Position numbers and translations under genes: made by a program. From positions 1-35,910 of the forward strand of contig JAAYLH010000108.1 of NCBI GenBank assembly GCA_012521995.1: DNA of 35,910 nucleotides, written 5' to 3'. Below are positions 23,915-31,670 of this stretch, in pieces (position 1 is the first letter of the stretch; each line of letters starts with the position of its first letter). A model generated the notes under the pieces. That model made no database searches. It saw only the letters and a list, made by a program, of their open reading frames with translations, and was not told the origin of the DNA. The stretch comes from Bacteroidales bacterium (GTDB taxonomy: Bacteria > Bacteroidota > Bacteroidia > Bacteroidales > UBA7960).

Positions 23915-25495
23915 ATGAAAAAGACAACATTTCTTTTCACCATACTGGTAGGATTCCTGTTCATCTTTTCTTCCTGCCTGAAGGACCTCGATACGGTTCC
24001 CCTGGATGACCGGGAAGTGACCGCTGCCGATGTTTTCAACCAGCCCGGTGCTTATCAGCAAATCCTTGCCAAACTCTATGCCGGTCTGGCCGTGTCAGGC
24101 CAGGAAGGCCCTGCGGGCAATGCCGACATCTCGGGTATTGACGAAGGTTTTGGTCAGTATCTCCGCGGTTTCTGGTACCACCAGGTGCTCTCGACCGATG
24201 AATCCGTTATTGGCTGGGACGACCAGACCATCAAGGATTTCGTTTACCAGCAGTGGACTTCCACCGACGTTTTTATTGCTGCTTTCTATTACAGGGTGTT
24301 TTACCAAATTGCCGCTGCCAATGAATACATCCGCGAGACCACTGATGCAAAGCTTGACGAGCGTGGCGTAACGGGTGCCCTTCGTGCCGAGGTGGAAGCC
24401 TACCGTACAGAAGCCCGTTTCCTGCGTGCCCTGAGCTATTGGCACGCCCTCGACGTATTTGGCAATGTGCCCTTCGTAACTGAAGAAGATGCCGTTGGCG
24501 CTTTCCTGCCCGAACAAATCATGCGTCCCGACCTGTTCAGTTATATTGAAAGTGAACTATTGGAGATCATCCCCCTGATGGCTCCTGCCCGAGCTGCCAA
24601 TTATTACGGTCGTGCTGACCGCGCTGCTGCCTGGATGCTCCTGGCCAAACTTTACCTGAATGCCGAGGTTTACACAGGTCAGCAAAAATACACCGAGTGC
24701 CTCACCTATTGCAAGGAGATCATCAACGCAGGTTATACCCTTGAACCTGAGTTCAAGCACCTGTTTAATGCCGACAATTTCCTGAGCACCAATGAGATCA
24801 TTTTCCGCGTGCCTTATCACGGCATCAATACCCGTACTTTTGGTGGCACCACTTTCATCATCAAGGCTGCAACCGGTGGTGGAATGACTCCCCTGGAATA
24901 TGGAATTGACGGCGGCTGGGGCGGTACCCGTACTTCACCACAAATCGTCAACCTTTACAATGCCAATGATCCCCGACGTCTTTTCTTCACCGAAGGCCAA
25001 ACCCTTGAAATTGAAAACCTGGGTGACTTCACAAATGGTTATGCCACCATCAAGTTTAACAACCTGAAGCGCGACGGCACCCCTGGCTCCAGCCTGGAGT
25101 ACGTCGACACCGACTTCCCGATGTTCCGCCTGGGTGATGTGTACCTGATGTATGCTGAAGCCGTGCTTCGCGGGGGTTCCGGTGGTGACCTGAACACGGC
25201 CATCGGATATATCAACGCTCTGCGTGAGCGCGCCTGGGGTACTGCCGACGGCAACATCAGCGAAATCAACCTGAACTTTATCCTGGATGAGCGTGCCCGC
25301 GAATTGTTCTGGGAAGGACACCGCCGCACCGACCTGGTCCGCTTCGGAAAATTTGCCGGGTCTACGGGTTATGTATGGGCATGGAAAGGCAACTCCAAGG
25401 ACGGCTTGGAGGTGGATGTTAAATACAACCTCTTTCCAATCCCGGCTGCAGATATCAACGCCAATCCCAACCTGGAGCAGAACCAAGGTTATTAA
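23915..25495 (+). CDS. susD: SusD-family glycan-binding lipoprotein
   Basis: A 526-residue surface lipoprotein that caps SusC and hands over glycan. The signal ends in FSSC (Cys21), followed by LKDLD, a Lys-acidic stretch resembling the Bacteroidota surface-export signal. The SusD-like N-terminal TPR part (about 60-270) includes AEVEAYRTEARFLRALSYWHALDVFGNVPFV split over residues 150-185. The C-terminal RagB/SusD domain (about 300-526) includes FRLGDVYLMYAEA, INALRERAWG and ERARELFWEGHRRTDLVRFGKF, all hallmark blocks. The end, LFPIPAADINANPNLEQNQGY, is typical. It lies 23 bases after susC and 19 bases before susE, in one operon. Confidence 0.96.
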   Translation: MKKTTFLFTILVGFLFIFSSCLKDLDTVPLDDREVTAADVFNQPGAYQQILAKLYAGLAVSGQEGPAGNADISGIDEGFGQYLRGFWYHQVLSTDESVIGWDDQTIKDFVYQQWTSTDVFIAAFYYRVFYQIAAANEYIRETTDAKLDERGVTGALRAEVEAYRTEARFLRALSYWHALDVFGNVPFVTEEDAVGAFLPEQIMRPDLFSYIESELLEIIPLMAPARAANYYGRADRAAAWMLLAKLYLNAEVYTGQQKYTECLTYCKEIINAGYTLEPEFKHLFNADNFLSTNEIIFRVPYHGINTRTFGGTTFIIKAATGGGMTPLEYGIDGGWGGTRTSPQIVNLYNANDPRRLFFTEGQTLEIENLGDFTNGYATIKFNNLKRDGTPGSSLEYVDTDFPMFRLGDVYLMYAEAVLRGGSGGDLNTAIGYINALRERAWGTADGNISEINLNFILDERARELFWEGHRRTDLVRFGKFAGSTGYVWAWKGNSKDGLEVDVKYNLFPIPAADINANPNLEQNQGY

Positions 25496-25514
25496 TATTT
25501 AAAACATTTAGCAA

Positions 25515-26660
25515 ATGAAAAGAATAGCAATCATTCTAACACTCATTTTCGGAGTGTTCTTGTTTCACTCCTGCGAGGAAGAGGAGCTAATGACCCTGGA
25601 TCTGACCAAGACTGTCAGCCCGCAGATCACAGCCCCCTCCAGCGGCTCAAGCCTGGTGCTTACCCAGGAAACCGCCGGAGAGGCGATCAGCATCACCTGG
25701 TCAGCAGCTTCCTATGACGCCGACTTCATTGCCGATGCCAATTACATCCTGCAAATGGATATTGCTGGCAATAACTTCGCCAACCCCCGCGACCTGATCG
25801 ATACCGATGGACTGGCCTATCAGACTACCCAAGGTGCCGTCAACAGCAGGATCCTTGGAATGGAATTTGCCCCCAATACAGAAGTGACCCTCGAGTACAG
25901 GGTGTTTTCATACCTGACCCGTCAGTCAGATGCCACTTATTCCTATTCCAACCCCATCACGATTACCTTCACCTCCTATGAAGATATCGTACCGGGAGCC
26001 AAGCCTATTTATATGCTGGGTGATGGAACAGAAGCTGGCTGGGACAATACGGCTGCCCTAGAGATGTTCCACATTGTGGATGGCGAATTTGCCCTGGTAG
26101 GCCGTCTGGCCGAAAGTGGCTCGATGGTAAAATTCATCTCCGTGCTGGGTCAATGGGCCCCCCAGTGGGGTGCAGCCCCTGGCGGAACTTCTACGGAAGG
26201 CCAATTGGTACTCAGGCCAACGGAAGATGAACCAGACCCAAGCCCGATCGATATTTCCGATCTGGAAGCTGGCGACTACAGAGTCACTGCCGACACGGCC
26301 AACCTGACCTACAGCATTGTCAAGGTTACCGAGGAGCTCTACATGCTGGGCAGCGCCACCGAGGTAGGCTGGGACAATGCCGCACCCCTGGCCATGACTA
26401 AAGATGCCCCGGGAATGTTCAGCATCATCACCACCCTTACGGCAGGTACAGATATGTATCTGAAGTTCCTGGAAGTTCCGGGACAGTGGGCTCCGCAATA
26501 TGGTACCGATGCTAATGGTACAGCCGAAGGCGGAAACCTCGTTTTGCGTCCAACTGAAGATGTTACTGACCCAGATTCCATCCCGGCACCAGATGTCACC
26601 GGTCTCTATAAGATCGAAGTCAACCTGAGCAATTTAACCTATAAGATCACGGCCCAGTAA
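25515..26660 (+). CDS. susE: SusE/SusF-like outer-membrane starch-binding lipoprotein
   Basis: A 381-residue surface lipoprotein. The signal ends in LFHSC (Cys20) and is followed at once by EEEE, an acidic tag that favours export to the cell surface. An N-terminal SusE-type Ig-like domain (about 33-155, SPQITAPSSGSSLVLT and ITWSAASYDAD) precedes two homologous carbohydrate-binding repeats, about 166-270 and 276-380. Each starts with YMLG followed by GWDN, carries GQWAPQ and LVLRPTED blocks and ends with an NLTY strand. This layout matches SusE/SusF proteins that hold starch through aromatic platforms such as these Trp residues. It is the third gene of the operon and is followed by a strong terminator. 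The substrate preference is inference from family resemblance. Confidence 0.88.
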   Translation: MKRIAIILTLIFGVFLFHSCEEEELMTLDLTKTVSPQITAPSSGSSLVLTQETAGEAISITWSAASYDADFIADANYILQMDIAGNNFANPRDLIDTDGLAYQTTQGAVNSRILGMEFAPNTEVTLEYRVFSYLTRQSDATYSYSNPITITFTSYEDIVPGAKPIYMLGDGTEAGWDNTAALEMFHIVDGEFALVGRLAESGSMVKFISVLGQWAPQWGAAPGGTSTEGQLVLRPTEDEPDPSPIDISDLEAGDYRVTADTANLTYSIVKVTEELYMLGSATEVGWDNAAPLAMTKDAPGMFSIITTLTAGTDMYLKFLEVPGQWAPQYGTDANGTAEGGNLVLRPTEDVTDPDSIPAPDVTGLYKIEVNLSNLTYKITAQ

Positions 26661-26698
26661 GGCTTTAAACTGATTCTGCCGGGAGTCTCCGGCTAGGG

Positions 26699-26735
26699 GA
26701 AGCTGCCTCCATACAGGGGGCAGCTTCTTTGTTTT
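26699..26735 (+). terminator. Terminator of the susCDE operon
   Basis: A 12-bp stem (26699-26710 with 26716-26727, one G-T pair) closes a 5-base loop and is followed by TTTGTTTTT. A weaker hairpin GCCGG/CCGGC (26678-26693) lies just before it. Confidence 0.92.
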
Positions 26736-26769
26736 TCCTTTTGAATCTTCCCAAAATTTTCTGATTATT

Positions 26770-26789
26770 CTTTCCGGAAATTTAAATAA
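26770..26789 (+). repeat. 20-base direct repeat, copy 1 (TTTCCGGAAA core)
   Basis: CTTTCCGGAAATTTAAATAA matches copy 2 at 26926-26945 in 19 of 20 bases. The core is a perfect 10-base palindrome. The copies are 156 bases apart, start to start. Confidence 0.75.
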
Positions 26790-26925
26790 AAGATCCATTG
26801 ACTGAAGGCCTGTCATTTTTCGACCAAATAATGTCCGTACAATCTCCTTATCATATCCGTATTTTTTCGTTCGAAAAACGGCGAATATTCAGAATAAAAG
26901 AAAACTTCTTCATTTTCCCTGGTAA

Positions 26926-26945
26926 CTTTCCGGAAATTCAAATAA
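26926..26945 (+). repeat. 20-base direct repeat, copy 2 (TTTCCGGAAA core)
   Basis: CTTTCCGGAAATTCAAATAA differs from copy 1 only at one T/C position outside the palindromic core. It lies 141 bases upstream of the start of the unknown lipoprotein gene. Confidence 0.75.
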
Positions 26946-27066
26946 TATTATAAAAACTGTTTTGATCAAAAAGGTTTATCAGGGGAAAATTTCCACCAAC
27001 AAAGTATCTTATGGCTCGATATTTGTTAAGGATAATTAAATATGGGCTAACCAAAAACAAGGAAAC

Positions 27067-28044
27067 ATGAAATCAAAAAAAAACCTAAACCTGTTGGTTC
27101 TGCTGGCCGCAGTGTTTGTTTTTCAAGGCTGTATGTCAAGTTATCTACTCACCTATGATCCTTACAGAATCAAGGAATTCCCAACGCCTCGCCACACCAA
27201 TGAGATCCAGGTGTATTTCCCCGGCGAGAAGTTGCCCGAAAAGCCCTATATTCAAACCCACACCTTCGAGGCAAGGAATTATCCGGGTGCGCCGATGAAT
27301 ATGCAGGTGCAGCAGATCAGGGATCAGGCCGCCTCGGCAGGGGTAGATGCAGTGATCCTCATGAACCATCGCGATCAGAGTGAGATAACACGCTTCGGCC
27401 ACATGGTGATGGTCAACAGCCTGACCGCCCTGGGCATTAAGTTCAAGGAAAATGTAGATTACCTTCACATGTATCGCTATGTTGACCAGGTTTACGCATT
27501 CAATGCCGAGAAGGACACCTTTGAACTGGTGGCCAACCTTTACCCCAATTTCGACGGACAGGTAAAGACCGTGGAAAGCCTTGACAGCACAGAGATGGGT
27601 AAATTTTACTTTGAGCAATATATCAGGCGTTATTCCCTGGATTTCCTGCTGGGTGAGCAATCACCACGCTGGCGCTACAGGTCCGGCCTGAATGGATTGG
27701 TGACCCGCCGCGATTATGTTCTCAACGGGGCAAAGCACATCATGCTGAAGCTTCATTATGCCGACAGGAGCAAAAAACTTGAGCGCATTGAGGCCAGCAT
27801 GTATGGCCCGGGCGAGATGTGGCACCAATACGAGATACGGGTGGAATTTGGCCCCAACAAAATGATCTCGGAGAAAAAAATCCTGGCAAGCGGAAAACCG
27901 GAGTTGATCGAACGCTTTTATTACGACGAGCAGGACAGGCTGTTAACAAGCACTTATCACAAGATCGTTGACGGGGCAGAAAAGCCCTTCCTGCAGACGC
28001 ACTACTATTATTATGAAGACGAGGACGTCTTTGAGCAGTTCTAG
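27067..28044 (+). CDS. Lipoprotein of unknown function
   Basis: A 325-residue protein with a lipoprotein signal (VFVFQGC, Cys22). No acidic export tag follows the Cys (MSSYLLT), so a periplasm-facing location is likely. I recognise no named domain. Residues about 85-125 (IRDQAASAGVDAVILMNHRDQ) look like an alpha/beta segment. The C-terminal region (about 215-325) is rich in Tyr, Arg and acidic residues and is strand-like; RFYYDEQDRLLTSTY near residue 283 looks like a single YD-type repeat unit. It is preceded by a palindrome-rich 400-base gap and stands apart from the sus operon, whose terminator lies upstream. Its stop is 11 bases from that of the convergent U32 gene. Confidence 0.75.
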   Translation: MKSKKNLNLLVLLAAVFVFQGCMSSYLLTYDPYRIKEFPTPRHTNEIQVYFPGEKLPEKPYIQTHTFEARNYPGAPMNMQVQQIRDQAASAGVDAVILMNHRDQSEITRFGHMVMVNSLTALGIKFKENVDYLHMYRYVDQVYAFNAEKDTFELVANLYPNFDGQVKTVESLDSTEMGKFYFEQYIRRYSLDFLLGEQSPRWRYRSGLNGLVTRRDYVLNGAKHIMLKLHYADRSKKLERIEASMYGPGEMWHQYEIRVEFGPNKMISEKKILASGKPELIERFYYDEQDRLLTSTYHKIVDGAEKPFLQTHYYYYEDEDVFEQF

Positions 28045-28055
28045 GCTCAGCGGGT

Positions 28056-29312
28056 TTAAAAAGTGTCTTTAACGGCCATCCATTTGAAGACCTTATCCCC
28101 CCTTCTAACCAGGACCGGAACGGGAATGGAACACAATTCACCCTTTTTGGCAACGGGAACCTTTTCAAGGTCGACCCTGATCTCGTTCACAGCGAACTCG
28201 AGCGCGCCCGTTGTAGGACCTGTTATGAGCAAGGGGTCGTTGAGGTTCATTTCGTGGGTTTCCATTTTCACCTCGGCCACCCCGATCTTTGCAAAGTAAT
28301 TGGTCACCAGCCCCAGATATTGTTTTCGGCGGGTAGCTTGCGAGCCATAGCGTTCGGTCCACTCCCCCATTTTCCTGCCAAGGTAATAGCCTTCCCAGAA
28401 GCCCCTGTTGTACACTCCTTTGAGACGTCGCAACCATTCATCCACTCTTTCCTGCGAATAAGCGCCCCCAAGTATGGCGTCGGCGGCTTCACGGTAGCAT
28501 TGAGTGACGGTTTTTACGTATTCAGGCCCTCGCCCCCGCCCTTCGATCTTGAAGACGCTGACCCCGGCCTGCACGATCTTGTCGAGGAAGCCAATGGTGC
28601 AAAGGTCCTTTGGCGACATGATGTATTCGTTGTCGACCTCATACTGATGCCCGTCTTCCTTGTCGGTGACGATATAGGTGCGGCGGCAGGGCTGCAGGCA
28701 GGCCCCTCGGTTGGCCGAGGAATTGAGGTTATCGAGGCTCAGGTAGCACTTGCCGCTGACGGCCATGCACAAGGCCCCGTGAACAAAGATTTCGATACGC
28801 ACAAGCGCTCCCGATGGTCCTTTTATTTGCTCTTTCCTGATACCTTGAACGATTGCGTGAACCTGCTGCAGGCTCAGTTCCCTGGCGGTAACAACGACAT
28901 CGGCAAATTGGGCATAGAAGCGCACTGCTTCGAGGTTGGTCACATTGGTTTGGGTAGACAAATGAATCTCCACGCCTTGGCTGCGGGCATAGGTGATGAC
29001 ACTCAGGTCGGAAGCAATGATGGCGCTGATACCAGCTTCTTTGGCCACATCAATGGTGCGGCGCATCTCTTCAAGTTCGCTGTCGTAAATGATGGTATTC
29101 AGAGTCAGGTAGGTCTTGACGCCGGCATCATTGCAGATTGAGGCGATCTGCCGAAGATCATCCAGGCTGAAATTCTGGGAAGAGCGCGAGCGCATGTTGA
29201 GCTTGCCCACCCCGAAATAAACGGAATTGGCGCCGCCCTGAATGGCTGCCGTCAGTGAATCGAAGGAGCCGACCGGAGACATGACCTCAAGATCTTTGAA
29301 GGAGGAGTTCAT
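28056..29312 (-). CDS. U32 family protein (YegQ/YdcP-like)
   Basis: A 418-residue cytoplasmic protein of the peptidase U32 family. The N-terminal TIM-barrel-like part (about 8-180) starts with LEVMSPVGSFDSLTAAIQGGANSVYFG. Four Cys form the family cluster at 182, 189, 205 and 209 (GALCMAVSGKCYLS and NRGACLQPC), which in characterised members supports an iron-sulfur site. A C-terminal domain from about 330 follows. The best-known homologues are RNA-modifying factors that hydroxylate pyrimidines in tRNA or 23S rRNA (TrhP, RlhA), so the peptidase label is probably misleading. I cannot choose between these substrates from sequence alone. It is preceded on the same strand by pepD, with 130 bases between. 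Confidence 0.9.
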   Translation of the reverse strand: MNSSFKDLEVMSPVGSFDSLTAAIQGGANSVYFGVGKLNMRSRSSQNFSLDDLRQIASICNDAGVKTYLTLNTIIYDSELEEMRRTIDVAKEAGISAIIASDLSVITYARSQGVEIHLSTQTNVTNLEAVRFYAQFADVVVTARELSLQQVHAIVQGIRKEQIKGPSGALVRIEIFVHGALCMAVSGKCYLSLDNLNSSANRGACLQPCRRTYIVTDKEDGHQYEVDNEYIMSPKDLCTIGFLDKIVQAGVSVFKIEGRGRGPEYVKTVTQCYREAADAILGGAYSQERVDEWLRRLKGVYNRGFWEGYYLGRKMGEWTERYGSQATRRKQYLGLVTNYFAKIGVAEVKMETHEMNLNDPLLITGPTTGALEFAVNEIRVDLEKVPVAKKGELCSIPVPVLVRRGDKVFKWMAVKDTF

Positions 29313-29373
29313 TTTTAAATGAAGGCTTATTTGTAACCTATTGGGGCTTGTTTTGAATGAAGAACAAGGATTA

Positions 29374-29427
29374 ACGAATGAAGATTTTCGATTTATTAAA
29401 TCCGTTTAAATCTGTTTCATTCGTGTT
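29374..29427. repeat. Inverted repeat and 10-base tandem repeat between pepD and the U32 gene
   Basis: ACGAATGAA (29374-29382) is inverted as TTCATTCGT (29416-29424). Overlapping the second arm are three related 10-base units from 29398: AAATCCGTTT, AAATCTGTTT, CATTCGTGTT. The stem is short and the spacer 33 bases, so it is a doubtful terminator. Confidence 0.4.
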
Positions 29428-29442
29428 TTCCCCGATCAAGAA

Positions 29443-30903
29443 CTATGCTTTCGGGATGTTTTTCAGCACCTCAAGGGTGAGGTCCCAGAACTTCTGGACG
29501 GTATCGATCTCGATGCCTTCATCGGGGCTATGGGCACCCTTGATGGTGGGGCCGTAAGAGATCATATCGATTCCCGGGTACTTTTCGCCGATGAGGCCGC
29601 ATTCAAGGCCTGCATGTATGGCAAGCACCTTGGGCTCTTCCTTAAAAAGGCTTGTGTATGCTTGCCTGGTAATATTCAGGATGGGTGAGTTGACATTAGG
29701 TTTCCATCCAGGGTAGCCATCTCCGTGCTTCACCTTTGCCCCTGCCAGTTTAAAGACGCTGGCCACCATATCAGCCACATCGCGCTTGGCAGATTCGAGC
29801 GAGCTGCGTTGGCTGGTAGAGATGATGATCTCTGATGGCGTCATTTTTACCGAAGCCAGGTTGGTGGAAGTCTCCACAAGATTCGGAATGTCGGGCGACA
29901 TGGCCATCACCCCATGTGGGCAGGCATAAAGGGCGTTAAACAAATTTTGCTGGGTTTCGATATCAATGAGCCCTTTAGGCATTTCGGTTTCGGCGCATGT
30001 GATGCTGAGCCCGGGTTCATTGGTCTTCATTTCATCGCGGATGTCAGCCGAGAGCTTATCGAACAACTCGCGCAAGGCAGCCTGGTGCTTCTGGGGCATG
30101 GTAATGGTGGCAAAAGCCTCGCGGGCAATGGCGTTACGCAGATTACCGCCCTGAATGTCGGCCAAGCGGATGTCGAACATCTTCTGAAAGTTCCACAACA
30201 GGCGGTTAAGGACCTTATTGGCATTGCCCCTTCCTTTATTGATATCATCACCCGAGTGGCCTCCCTTCAGACCTGTTACGCTGAGACGGAACGCTTTTTG
30301 ATTGGATTCAGGGCTGTTTTTTTTATAAGGGAATGTAACCAGGGTATCAATACCACCAGCGCACCCTATAAAGAGTTCTCCATCATCTTCCGAGTCAAGG
30401 TTGAGCAGGATACGGCTTCTCAGGAAACCCTTTTCCAGTGCGAAAGCCCCTGTAAGCCCAGTTTCCTCATCCACGGTGAAAAGGCATTCCAGGGGGCCGT
30501 GTTCCAACTTTTCGGATTCGAGTATTGCCATCTGAACGGCAATGCCAATGCCGTCGTCGGCGCCAAGAGTAGTTCCTGTTCCTCTTACCCAGCCATCATC
30601 CATACGGGGAACAATGGGGTCATGATCAAAGTCGTGGTCTACATCGGAATTTTTCTCGCAAACCATATCTACGTGGCTTTGCAAAACCACCGACAGGCGG
30701 TCTTCATAACCTTTGGTAGCGGGCTTACTGATGAGCAGGTTGCCAATTTTGTCCTGTTTCCATTCAAGCTTATTCTTTTCCGCGAAAGCGATCAGAAACT
30801 GCAGGATCTTTTCTTCTTTTTTCGAAGGCCTTGGAACCTGGCAAATGTCTTCAAAATGCTCCCATACCCTGGAAGGCTTCAAATGTCCTAATATTCTTTT
30901 CAT
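29443..30903 (-). CDS. pepD: Aminoacyl-histidine dipeptidase (M20 family PepD)
   Basis: A 486-residue cytoplasmic metallopeptidase that splits dipeptides, including Xaa-His. The PepD N-terminus (PSRVWEHFEDICQVPRPSKKE) is characteristic. Zinc and catalytic positions are His77 and Asp79 in SHVDMVCEK, the Asp of LGADDGIG (116/117), the Glu pair at 146-147 in VDEETGLTGA, and later Asp, Glu and His blocks such as NLDSEDD, HAGLECG and GAHSPDEG. The dimerisation domain (about 205-400) is present. Length matches the family of about 480-490 residues. It diverges from lemA and would be the first gene of a possible pair with the U32 gene. It fits with the other extracytoplasmic peptidases as the last step of peptide use. 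Confidence 0.95.
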   Translation of the reverse strand: MKRILGHLKPSRVWEHFEDICQVPRPSKKEEKILQFLIAFAEKNKLEWKQDKIGNLLISKPATKGYEDRLSVVLQSHVDMVCEKNSDVDHDFDHDPIVPRMDDGWVRGTGTTLGADDGIGIAVQMAILESEKLEHGPLECLFTVDEETGLTGAFALEKGFLRSRILLNLDSEDDGELFIGCAGGIDTLVTFPYKKNSPESNQKAFRLSVTGLKGGHSGDDINKGRGNANKVLNRLLWNFQKMFDIRLADIQGGNLRNAIAREAFATITMPQKHQAALRELFDKLSADIRDEMKTNEPGLSITCAETEMPKGLIDIETQQNLFNALYACPHGVMAMSPDIPNLVETSTNLASVKMTPSEIIISTSQRSSLESAKRDVADMVASVFKLAGAKVKHGDGYPGWKPNVNSPILNITRQAYTSLFKEEPKVLAIHAGLECGLIGEKYPGIDMISYGPTIKGAHSPDEGIEIDTVQKFWDLTLEVLKNIPKA

Positions 30904-31050
30904 AATATGATCTTAAAATTGAAATGCGAAATAAGGGGTTTTCAAGCACATGACCAATAAATCCCAATCATTTAACACATCCTTTTCAAACAAAATGACA
31001 ATTTACAAAAGAATTCCTTGTCTGCAGCAATACAATCCGCGAATAGTGAT

Positions 31051-31058
31051 TATTTTTG
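31051..31058 (+). promoter_or_regulatory. -7 element of the lemA gene
   Basis: TATTTTTG matches TAnnTTTG perfectly, 27 bases before the chosen ATG at 31085. There is no TTTG at the -33 distance. Its position argues against the upstream in-frame ATG at 30950. Confidence 0.5.
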
Positions 31059-31084
31059 ATCATATAAACCAAAAACGACTGATT

Positions 31085-31642
31085 ATGTTGTGGATATTTA
31101 TTACCCTTGGGGTATTGATACTCTTTACCATGGTTGCCTACAACCGGTTTATCAGGTTGCGCAACCAGGCTGACCAGGCCTTCAGCACCATTGACGTGAT
31201 GGCCAAGAAACGCTATGACCTGATTCCCAACCTGGTGGCTGCCGTTGAAAAATACATGCAGCATGAGCGGGGGACCCTTATTGAGATCACGGAGATGCGT
31301 GCCAAAGCCATGCAGGGCAACCTGAGCCCCAATGACCGGGTTGACCTGGAAAACAAGATCACCCGCACCCTGGGCAATATCCAGGTAGCCGTTGAAAACT
31401 ATCCTGAACTGAAGGCAAGCGAAAATTTCCAGCAATTGCAGGGCTCGCTCAACGAAGTGGAAGAGCAGCTGAGTGCTGCCCGGCGGGCATATAATGCCAG
31501 CGTTACCGAATACAACAACTCCGTGCAGTTGTTTCCCTCCAACGTTTTTGCCATGGTGTTTAATTTCAGGTCGCGGAAATGGCTTGAAACGCCTGAAGAA
31601 GAACGGAAGAATGTTGATGTTAAAAAGCTGTTCAACAGTTAA
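31085..31642 (+). CDS. lemA: LemA family membrane protein
   Basis: A 185-residue protein with one N-terminal membrane helix (MLWIFITLGVLILFTMVAY) and a long helical bundle, the LemA layout. Family blocks are YNRFIRLRNQADQAFSTIDV, KRYDLIPNLV and the ARRAYNASVTEYNNS segment near residue 140, with the C-terminal FNFRSRKWLETPEE. The start at 31085 gives a normal length and puts the helix at the N-terminus; the upstream frame from 30950 adds 45 residues before it and starts ahead of the promoter box. The DUF3137 gene follows after 28 bases, a recurrent pairing. LemA has no established biochemical role. Confidence 0.92.
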   Translation: MLWIFITLGVLILFTMVAYNRFIRLRNQADQAFSTIDVMAKKRYDLIPNLVAAVEKYMQHERGTLIEITEMRAKAMQGNLSPNDRVDLENKITRTLGNIQVAVENYPELKASENFQQLQGSLNEVEEQLSAARRAYNASVTEYNNSVQLFPSNVFAMVFNFRSRKWLETPEEERKNVDVKKLFNS

Positions 31643-31670
31643 AGATTAATCCATTCCAAAGGCCTAAACC

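Larger units (their letters stand above)
26740..27066. other. AT-rich, palindrome-rich gap without a gene
   Basis: No open frame here looks coding. The stretch contains two copies of a 20-base direct repeat built on TTTCCGGAAA, an inverted repeat TTTTTCGTTCGAAAAA (26863-26878), a perfect palindrome TTTTGATCAAAA (26960-26971) and GGAAAATTTCC (26984-26994). These could be operators for the following lipoprotein gene. A near-match -7 box (GATATTTG) lies about 40 bases before its ATG. Confidence 0.65.

Noticed and set aside
28254-29141. 295-codon plus-strand frame opposite the U32 gene
   Set aside because: The U32 protein has complete family motifs including four Cys; the antisense product has no domain or start signal.
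29914-30891. 325-codon plus-strand frame opposite pepD
   Set aside because: Mirror frame of a full-length M20 enzyme, with no supporting signals.
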